DNA of 64,000 nt from Biscogniauxia marginata (taxonomy: Eukaryota > Ascomycota > Sordariomycetes > Xylariales > Xylariaceae), in NCBI GenBank assembly GCA_022695795.1, contig MU404078.1, positions 1-64,000 on the forward strand, in the 5' to 3' direction. The position numbers and the translations under genes were made by a program. Shown here piece after piece: positions 57,026 through 64,000 of this stretch (position 1 is the first letter of the stretch; each line of letters starts with the position of its first letter). The notes beneath the pieces are model-generated. The model saw only the letters and a list, made by a program, of their open reading frames with translations, ran no database searches and had not been told where the DNA came from.

Positions 57026-58053
57026 TCAACTAATACCGACGGGCTCTTCTATATTCAATGGAAACCCTGTGGCTTCTACTTTCATTTTCATCACGACCGC
57101 AACCAAGACCTTGCAGCATAGCATCCAACTCGCGTGAGCTCTTTTGACCGCGGCATGATCATTCTGAACCCGTGCGTAGCGAGTGTAATCCTCCAAGAGA
57201 TCCTGTGATTGAGCTTTTAGGTCGTCTAGCTCATTGTTTCCATATTCCGGGAGAATTTTGATATCGTCTACTTTCAATCCGTTCTCGTGGGCCTCTGGCC
57301 AGAAAGCTGGATCAGGCCATACGTAAAGATGCTTCAAAGACTCAAGATATATTAGAAAAACCTTGAAATCTGTGCTGGTGAGGAGGTTTTGCTGCTGGTC
57401 CTCCACGTAATTAACCGCCACGTGTCGAAACGAAGAGAGAATTTCCCTAAAACAAGCGAAGAGATGCACATTCTGTGGGAAATCAGATTCAAGCTATCAA
57501 TATGTCTCTGCATTATAACGTCTTGAGGCTGGCTCGGGTCGATGTGTAGATGACTGTAGTCCGGTAATTCGGTGACGACGAGGAGGTCCGTTTCTGTATT
57601 GCAGCGAATGAGTCGTCTCTCGCAGCCTAGACGCCACTGGCCTCGGTACACCTTCATGAGTTTTGGATATCGCGAGACAATCACATCGCAAGATTCACGG
57701 CAGGCGAGACTAAGGCCGAGCAGTCGAGAGCTTGATGCTGGGTCCACCGGGTCTGGGTATCTGCTTGTCCCTGCGAAATAGCCATCTGTCATGCAATAAC
57801 CGACGTGACTTGGTTCACCTGATCTATATCTATTGCAGTGGCCATGTAAGCCGCAGAAGTGATCGTAGAGGGTGAGGCAGGAATGCTGGGTCGCCTGGGC
57901 CCAATGGTGGACTGCAACGTGAATAGTGCGGCTGACTGTCGCGTCGTCAAGGGCATGCTGCCATATCTGAGCCCTCAGCTCGATTGGTAGTTTTGAGAAT
58001 CGAGAAAATTCGAGAGCTAGGGAGGATTTCGAACTCTCTTCCGTTGTAGACAT
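57026..58053 (-). CDS. 2EXR domain protein
   Basis: Two exons on the minus strand, 58053-57520 and 57472-57026, give 326 aa. The intron is 47 nt with a GTTATA donor and CACAG acceptor. It was chosen because it joins SQPQD to NVHLFACFREILSSFRHVA in phase and removes the frame change. The ATG at 58053 opens MSTTEESSKSS; the open frame further upstream has no ATG. FSRFSKLPIELRAQIWQHAL at residues 16-35 is the 2EXR signature (F-x-x-LP-x-E-x-R-x-x-IW). This domain is abundant in filamentous fungi, often in expanded families and near heterokaryon-incompatibility-type genes. Its function is unknown. ERG2-like lies downstream on the same strand, 0.5 kb away. Confidence 0.82.
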
Positions 58054-58552
58054 CGCAATGGATATCACTTGTTCCAACGCCTTTCTTAGAACCTTGGGTG
58101 GTATAGCGTCAGGCACATAGGCTCATAAAGGCTTGGTATACCAGCAAGACCAAGGCACATAATTATGCCCTTAGGTAGTGTTTGCTGATTGAAAGTTTCT
58201 TGCTATCTCCATCAGCTGAGAAAGTAAATCCCGCCACGATGTGTGGCTTATGCTGTAACAACAAACAGAAGCCCTCATCAGCCACACCATGAGCCACGAT
58301 ACATAGGCCATATCCTATCACGCTATAGCAGACTATACGGAGATGCAACAGGTCGATGAGAGGTATAATAAATAACAATACATTAAGGATTGATATGACT
58401 ATTATGAGGAGAAACTGTAAGTATAGCTAGATGTCACCCGTTTCCTGCTAGGTATACGTCGTGCATAAATTGTGTGTATTGATGCTATACTACTTCTTAT
58501 CTAGGCTGAACTGAAACTAAGTCCTTTCCATCCCAATTTAACACTAAAAAGT
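58054..58552. other. intergenic between 2EXR and ERG2-like genes
   Basis: This is 0.5 kb between two minus-strand genes, comprising the 2EXR gene's upstream region and the ERG2-like 3' side. No gene is seen; the frame at 58163-58378 has no domain. Confidence 0.35.
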
Positions 58553-59315
58553 TTAGAACTTGCCTACCAAGATATTACCTATCATCTCTCGTGCCGTAAC
58601 AAAAGTCGTACGCCATAGCGTGAAGAAGTCAAGCGTGCTACCCAGTCCGTCCGCAAAGCCAAAGAATAGCATAGGTGGGATCCAGCCTCTAGAGTACTCC
58701 AATGCGAAGCAGCGGTTAGGCATCTTGTACTGCTTAACAGTCCCTCGGGGTAGGTGATTCATAGAACCAGGCCGATAGATCTCTGGCGTGAAATCCCCCG
58801 GGGCGTAGGCCCACTGCTCGCCCGTTAGGATGTGAAAGTAGTTGTTCGCTGTGTGCCGGCCGGAGTGCCCTTCAGTGCCAACTGTTGTTCCGAAGATTAT
58901 GACATATTCCGTTATGCCTATTGTCAAGTTGGGTTGTATAAGTATGTGTATAACAAGATCAAAGTAAAAAGAAAGAGTGAAGGGTACAAGACTTACTAGC
59001 ATGTATGACATACATCCCGCCCATGGCACCGCCTGCATTATTGAAAAGCCACTCCTGCTCGAGGTTGACATTGTTTGGATACTTGGCATGCAGTTCGCTT
59101 GCGATGTATTCAACCATAGCATTGGTGTCGTTACCGTGTGCCTTAACACTTCGCTTCGCCAGATCGTGCAGCTCATGCAGTTTAAATATATAGAAGGACT
59201 CAAGGCTGCGGTCGAGAAGATACACAATCGGCATTAAAACGCCAATTATCACACCAATAAGGGTAAGCAGCCGGGTTGGGCTGCTTGTTTTCAACTGAAA
59301 TGAAGGCGGCGCCAT
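58553..59315 (-). CDS. ERG2: ERG2-like sterol C-8 isomerase (sigma-1 receptor family)
   Basis: Two exons on the minus strand, 59315-58997 and 58917-58553 (79-nt intron), encode 227 aa, close to yeast Erg2p. An N-terminal membrane helix (about 18-34) precedes ELHDLAKRSV. The core reads EWLFNNAGGAMGGMYVIHAS, joined across the splice to ITEYVIIFGTTVGTEGHSG. GEQWAYAPG, KQYKMPNRCFALEYSRGW (Glu180) and FADGLGSTLDFFTLW follow. The enzyme shifts the sterol C8 double bond to C7 (fecosterol to episterol) in ergosterol synthesis at the ER, and is a target of morpholine fungicides. After HSGRHTA the usual acidic pair appears to be Asn131-Asn132, unlike the DD I recall in typical fungal Erg2, so this may be a divergent paralogue. 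It is head-to-head with the HET gene. Confidence 0.88.
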
Positions 59316-60362
59316 TCTGAGCCTCCGGTGAGGAAATAAATCAAGAAGGGGACAGGACGTAACTTGGGAGCATAATAAAATTACCGTGAGAAGTACCGTA
59401 CCATAGAATAGGCAGATAGGACAGAAGGGTTTAAATACTATCTGAATTTGTGGTGGGAGGACTTACACCAATATTGGATAGGGGTCTTAGGTGACGTTTT
59501 TTCTTGGCGGGGAATCCGAATACGAAGTAGGGCTCGGTACTTCAGTAACCGGATCGTATCATACGCGGAGCTTCGGGGCCCTCGGGCACATTCTGTGGTT
59601 GCCAGAGGAGAGCTCCGTAATCTCCGATGGTGCCAACAGAACTACCTACACCTTCGAAGTTGCAGGACTTTCTGAATACCTATCTAAAGCGGTGTACTAA
59701 AGTAGGAAGTAATATTACTACCATATCTAAGCCGCATTTTTCATGCAGTAGAAACAAGCGAGCTAGCTCATATCACGGTAGGGATTTGCTACAAGGGCGC
59801 AGTTTAACTGCGGCGTTTTGGTATTGATGCGTAAGACAAAAGGGGCCTAATTAGTGATCAGGACATTGTAGGCAGATACTAGCTGGTATAAGTAATAACT
59901 GACAATCGTCTAAGGTGTGTAATAAGTACTTGGTAAATAGGAGAATCCGGGATCCTGTGGGTTTTGGTTACAATGTAATTAAGAACTTGACCTATATGTT
60001 ATAGTCCACTGCACTGAATATCAGTAAACACAAAAGATATGATTATTTATCTTAAATGATGAATATAATACATATATTTTGTAAAATGTATTACTTGGAT
60101 TTCGCCCAACTCTTTTTGCGGCGGTATCTGCTTCTAGTTCAGATGCCCGAATTTTCCTTGGGCTATTAGTTCCCGAGAACAATTAACAAAATGGATCGGC
60201 TGACTAAGTATGTATATAATGGGCGGGGGAAGAGAAAGCCAAGTCTGACAGTAAAAGTAACAGGATGTGGCGCTGACTTCAGCACCCCTAGTTTTAGGCG
60301 AACCCAGTCAGATTTCAGCGACGATCGTGATTTTAGAAGAGTACGAAGCTTATATTCAAGCT
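59316..60362. other. divergent intergenic region, ERG2-like / HET
   Basis: This is 1.05 kb between divergent genes. A frame at 59491-59700 (+, 69 codons) reads smoothly (ESEYEVGLGTSVTGSYHT...) and could be the remnant of a gene, but no family is recognised. The rest is A/T-rich, especially 60020-60100. An ATG at 60191 followed by a GTATGT donor could begin an upstream HET exon, but it cannot be joined in phase. Confidence 0.35.
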
Positions 60363-62717
60363 ATGGCAAATATATCGAAGAAAGATCTAGATGAATGCTC
60401 CTTCTGTGGGACAAGCCGGATGGCTAACCCACGACTTTGCAACGGGTGCCAGATATGGGATGTAGAGGAACATGTCTTTACCTGTAAGAACCGGGCTGAT
60501 ATCAATCTAGACGTACTTTCATACTTGAAACCCCCCAAGCCAGTGTTTGGAGAGCGTGTCCCTGGCACCGATAGATTTGAAGATCTTACGTATCTATCAA
60601 TAGATGAATACGACACGCATCAGGCATGCATGGTCTGTCGGCAGGTTCATTACGGAACATTGAAGAAGAATCTACGGCTCGATGAAGATACCGATACCCG
60701 AATATGCCCCTCAAGGCCATTTTCTGCTGGAATACTTCGTTCTACCTATAAGGAGACGGGTGTTTCCCGAAGCCGAGGTTCTTACAAAGTTCAATGTGTA
60801 CTTCCAGTCATTCTCGAGCAGAGACTAAACAATAGTCCTACGCGAAAAGGCTTAGGCACTGGTATTGTCTATTCTACCTTTGCTATAGAACTGATTTTGT
60901 TATATGATGAGGATGGCCAGACCCTGTTGGACGTTATTCACTGGGATAGATCCTTCTTCGACACGAATTTCATCAAGCAGTGGCTCTCAGACTGCCAGCA
61001 AACACATGACTACGACTGCAATGAAGCTGTTGCACCCATGACCTTACCCATGGGTTTCAGACTCATCGATACATTTGATCGCTGTGTCGTAATACCACCA
61101 GAAGATTTGCACTACGACTATGTTGCGCTGAGTTACGTATGGGCATCAGCATCAGGTGGTAAAGATACGCAGCTTCAAATTGAAAATATTGATCTCCTGA
61201 GTCGCCCTGGCTCACTAAGCGTGCAACAGATACCGCCCCTGATTGAGGATAGTATTATATTGTGTTCGAGATTAGGACAGAAATATCTCTGGGTCGATAG
61301 GCTTTGCATTGCCCAAGATGATGCGAGCTCAAAACATGATCAAATCCATGCCATGGATGCTATATACCATTTGGCGCTATTTACAATCGTTGCCCTAACC
61401 AACGGTATAGACTCTGTCGGGCTGCCAGGATCCCCGACCCGGCCTAGGATCTTGTCGAAAGCGTACAATGAATGGCAGTTCGGTCGCGAAGGAAAAGGAT
61501 TCTGTGCTTTTCCGAACATGGGACTCGTTGAGCACTCCGAGTGGAACACTCGTGGATGGACTTTCCAAGAGCGTTTATTATCAGGGAGACACCTTTTCGT
61601 CTCGGCCCAGCAGATTATTGTATCCTGTGGGAAATACTCCCTCAATGGCAACGTCTTCCTAAGCCCTGAGGAAATATCCCTGGGGTTTGACCAAGGCAAT
61701 CGGCAAGATCCCGAAAGGGGTGTACGTCAGATACGGTACTACCGCAAATACAGGATCACGGTCGTAGAATACAGCAAGAAAAGGCTTTCGTTCAGCAGCG
61801 ACATCTTGAATGCCTTCACGGGCATTACCCAGGTCGTGGGATCAATACTGGAGACGGATTTCATTTTTGGACTACCAGAAAGGTTCTTCCTCGAATCGCT
61901 CTTATGGGGCCCAGCGGGCTCATCAAATAGAAGAAATAATGTTGTTGATATTCCGTCTTGGAGTTGGGCGTCCTGGGACGGTATGGTTGACTACCGACCC
62001 ATTCAGACCTTTGATCCCACTGGGCAACACGTCGGTAACCTAGTTGCTTTTTATTATGTGGACAAGAAGCGTGGCCTTCGGCGCGTGAACTCTAACTACC
62101 ATTGGTTTTTTGAATCATTTGATGGGCCACCATCAGAAAGACCTCCAGGAAGGAGCTTCACTATGAGAGATTGGAAGGAAGCGATGGGAATATGGTCACA
62201 TCGGCCTGGAAGCTTACAAGTATGGGAACAGTGTCCACACAATCCGTCCGAAACACTACAACGGCTCGATATCCCTCCAGATATAGAGAAAATAGCAAGA
62301 AACTTACCTGGTCACTTAGTATTCAACACCACAAAGGCAACGTTAGGACTCAGGGAGCCTCCAGGCGGTGGGACACACAGAGTCCCTACCAAAAACAAAG
62401 TCGCCGACCAAGAATTTCTTCTAATCTGCGACAAGCAGTCCAACACGATCGGGATAACGATGTGGATGGATAGAAACTGGCGAGAACAGAATATCACTTT
62501 GGAGAGCACACACGATTTCATCGTCATCGGCGGAGGGGTCCAGACATACGCAAAGTATGACGTCTGGCCTTATGGCTCTACGGATAGTCCATGGGGCCTT
62601 TATGTGATGTTGGTTAAGAGATGTAATCATGTATATCATCGGCTAGCCATTGGGGCTGTTCGAGCTAACGCATGGTCTTCTGTTGATCCGCAGTGGGAGA
62701 CGGTTATATTAGGTTGA
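60363..62717 (+). CDS. HET domain (heterokaryon incompatibility-like) protein with N-terminal Cys/His cluster
   Basis: Single exon, 784 aa from the first in-frame ATG at 60363. The N-terminus has C12-x2-C15, C26-x2-C29, H37-x3-C41 and a later CMVC at about 89-92, suggesting a zinc-binding module. The HET domain (PF06985) spans about 251-410: YVALSYVWASASGG, PPLIEDSIILCSRLGQKYLWVDRLCIAQDD, then MDAIYHLALFTIVAL. Downstream, WNTRGWTFQERLLSGR and VPSWSWASWDG are the usual C-terminal HET-protein motifs. HET proteins mediate non-self recognition and cell death on fusion of unlike hyphae, although most members of these large families are uncharacterised. It sits in an accessory-looking end with a 2EXR gene. 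The domain call is firm; an allorecognition role is inference. Confidence 0.9.
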   Translation: MANISKKDLDECSFCGTSRMANPRLCNGCQIWDVEEHVFTCKNRADINLDVLSYLKPPKPVFGERVPGTDRFEDLTYLSIDEYDTHQACMVCRQVHYGTLKKNLRLDEDTDTRICPSRPFSAGILRSTYKETGVSRSRGSYKVQCVLPVILEQRLNNSPTRKGLGTGIVYSTFAIELILLYDEDGQTLLDVIHWDRSFFDTNFIKQWLSDCQQTHDYDCNEAVAPMTLPMGFRLIDTFDRCVVIPPEDLHYDYVALSYVWASASGGKDTQLQIENIDLLSRPGSLSVQQIPPLIEDSIILCSRLGQKYLWVDRLCIAQDDASSKHDQIHAMDAIYHLALFTIVALTNGIDSVGLPGSPTRPRILSKAYNEWQFGREGKGFCAFPNMGLVEHSEWNTRGWTFQERLLSGRHLFVSAQQIIVSCGKYSLNGNVFLSPEEISLGFDQGNRQDPERGVRQIRYYRKYRITVVEYSKKRLSFSSDILNAFTGITQVVGSILETDFIFGLPERFFLESLLWGPAGSSNRRNNVVDIPSWSWASWDGMVDYRPIQTFDPTGQHVGNLVAFYYVDKKRGLRRVNSNYHWFFESFDGPPSERPPGRSFTMRDWKEAMGIWSHRPGSLQVWEQCPHNPSETLQRLDIPPDIEKIARNLPGHLVFNTTKATLGLREPPGGGTHRVPTKNKVADQEFLLICDKQSNTIGITMWMDRNWREQNITLESTHDFIVIGGGVQTYAKYDVWPYGSTDSPWGLYVMLVKRCNHVYHRLAIGAVRANAWSSVDPQWETVILG

Positions 62718-63280
62718 CGCACGCATACGTACGCACGCTCATGTGTTGTCTTCTATGCTGCTATCATGTCTTGATGTTCCGCAATGCATATTTATGGACT
62801 TGGGTAAAATATGCTACTTCGCTTCTTTGGCTTCTCCAGATACAGGGCCGTGAAACTAATGTTCTGACTCTCGAACTAGATCTCCCATTTTGATCTTGCT
62901 TGAGCAAATACAGACGTTCGTTCTGGTATCTTGGTGATACTAGAGTTGATCAAACTTATGTATACCTACCTACTAGGCGAGCTATGTGGGTTCGCTGTCC
63001 GGAACAAGGTCACGTACCAATACCCTGTTGGGTAGATCGCCAACCCATGTGGGAATAACCTCATCCCGAGAAGTTTTGAAATAAATTTATAGGTGCGTTT
63101 AGGGAGATTTTTCGTCACTGCTCTCATAATTATTCAGAACCTCAGAGGTGTAACGCAAAAGGGTTAAGGAATAGAACAACTTAACACTGAACTGATGCTC
63201 TCCGCTGTTGTTCAACATTACGGCAAGATATGATATGATATGATGATATTTAAAGGTTGCTGGATTTCGCCTTGACATCC
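62718..63280. other. convergent intergenic region
   Basis: These are the 3' regions of the HET gene and the minus-strand Cys-rich gene. ACGCACG and CATACGTACGCACGCTC words follow the HET stop, and a TATGATATGATATGATGATAT repeat lies at about 63229-63249. No gene is seen. Confidence 0.35.
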
Positions 63281-64000
63281 CTAGCTCCCATCCGCAGGTA
63301 ACTCCCATTTGTGTAGCCTAGGATCCGCCTGTAGTTCCCCTCGCGTCGCGTCCTCGTGGAGTTCTTGAGGCCATTGCGTCTCCTGTGTCTCAACAGCCTG
63401 TGTATAGAATCCCTTACTACCGCTGGTTGATTTTTGGGCGGTGTCCTGCTGTCGTAGGTTGTTCTGTCTTCGCATCTGCCACCCGAGGAACCCTATCGCC
63501 CCCACCAACACCAACCCCAGAGGAATGCCAACGCCGAGGCCTATCGCAAGTGATTTGTCCGAGTTCTCTGATGGGTTGGGATTTTGACTTCCAATGGCAG
63601 CTACTGCGCCTGTTCCAGTCGCAGTCGAATCTGAGAGTGACGACGTAGATCCAGTAGTCGTCGCCTGTGATGAGGCGCTCCCGGGTTTAAACACATTCGT
63701 GAATATTGGCAGCGTAATACTGACGGACGAAGTTGTCTCACAACACGTTGCGTTCTCGCCACAACAGTATCTGCCCGACACGCGATCTCTAGTGCTACAG
63801 AGAGTCAAGACTTGGTACCAGTTAGTGGTCGCTAATGTAGTCGTCAGCCAGAGCACGTTCCCTAAGAGCCCATTAGGACGAGAACTAAGGAGCGAACATA
63901 CTACCCATGTCGGGACAATACTGCACACATGGCGAGCTCCAGTCGCTGTTAGTACAGCCCTGCACCGTGAATTGGTTATCGCCGCCAGCATCCAGACATA
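63281..64000 (-). CDS. Cys-rich single-pass membrane glycoprotein, 5' part outside the window
   Basis: The 3' part of a minus-strand gene: exon 64000-63902 (partial), an intron of 91 nt with GTATGT donor and AAG acceptor, then 63810-63281. The visible reading is about 209 aa. It begins CLDAGGDNQFTVQGCTNSDW, then SSPCVQYCPDMG, and across the splice ILTLCSTRDRVSGRYCCGEN. A Ser/Thr-rich stalk follows, then the transmembrane helix SLAIGLGVGIPLGLVLVGAI with a basic QMRR stop, then a cytoplasmic tail ending PADGS. The ectodomain pattern CLD...GCT..W....C...C...CC is shared by many uncharacterised fungal secreted or membrane proteins, probably cell-wall or plasma-membrane sensors. The signal peptide and start codon lie beyond 64000. 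Confidence 0.75.
   Translation of the reverse strand, partial: YVWMLAAITNSRCRAVLTATGARHVCSIVPTWVVCSLLSSRPNGLLGNVLWLTTTLATTNWYQVLTLCSTRDRVSGRYCCGENATCCETTSSVSITLPIFTNVFKPGSASSQATTTGSTSSLSDSTATGTGAVAAIGSQNPNPSENSDKSLAIGLGVGIPLGLVLVGAIGFLGWQMRRQNNLRQQDTAQKSTSGSKGFYTQAVETQETQWPQELHEDATRGELQADPRLHKWELPADGS

Noticed and set aside
60191..60362. Upstream exon for the HET gene (ATG 60191 with GTATGT donor)
   Set aside because: No nearby acceptor restores the HET frame, so the simple single-exon start at 60363 is kept.

Overview
The window reads as nuclear DNA of a filamentous ascomycete (Pezizomycotina). A Sordariomycete is likely, though this is inferred from style and not from a marker gene. The evidence is short spliceosomal introns (about 45-150 nt) with GTAAGT-like donors, CTAAC/CTGAC branch sites and YAG acceptors; pyrimidine-rich gene leaders; fungus-restricted families (HET, 2EXR, DUF3405, MOT1-type transporter, FHA/forkhead protein, fungal DNMT5); and many intergenic CCTAGG / TAGGTAGG words. 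No operon, CRISPR array, rRNA or intact tRNA was found. Exon models were built by hand, choosing splice sites that keep frame and family-like protein sequence.

Layout. 1-5.2 kb: gene-poor, ending in a pyrimidine-rich leader. 5.2-7.6 kb (+): DUF3405 type II membrane protein. 10.0-11.4 kb (-): fungal membrane protein with an N-terminal SAP-like motif. 12.3-14.5 kb (-): cytochrome P450. 16.4-17.8 kb (+): MOT1-family molybdate/sulfate-type transporter. 18.6-19.9 kb (+): small fungal protein kinase gene broken by an in-frame TGA. 21.5-25.6 kb (+): large FHA plus forkhead regulator with AT-hooks and an internally duplicated module. 26.7-27.9 kb (-): 2H-phosphoesterase-like protein. 30.4-37.5 kb (+): DNMT5-type protein of 2364 aa joining a cytosine methyltransferase, a Cys-rich cluster, SNF2 helicase and RING. 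38.5-39.3 kb (+): ureidoglycolate hydrolase (allantoin/purine catabolism).

From 39.9 kb the window becomes accessory in character. It holds a decayed membrane-protein relic (-), a Pol III A-box/B-box element embedded in CGTAG repeats and ending in T9 (41.7-41.96 kb), a Pro/Ser-rich orphan gene (44.1-45.3 kb), and two gene-poor blocks (45.3-51.0 and 52.1-57.0 kb) that flank a UbiA-type membrane prenyltransferase/terpene-cyclase-like gene. The right end has a 2EXR gene (-), an ERG2-like sterol C-8 isomerase (-), a HET-domain gene with an N-terminal Cys/His cluster (+), and the 3' part of a Cys-rich single-pass membrane glycoprotein gene (-) that runs off the window.

The genes do not form an obvious pathway cluster. 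The most notable items are the DNMT5 protein, the forkhead/FHA protein with its duplicated module, the Pol III-like repeat element, and the ERG2-like gene with an altered acidic pair.
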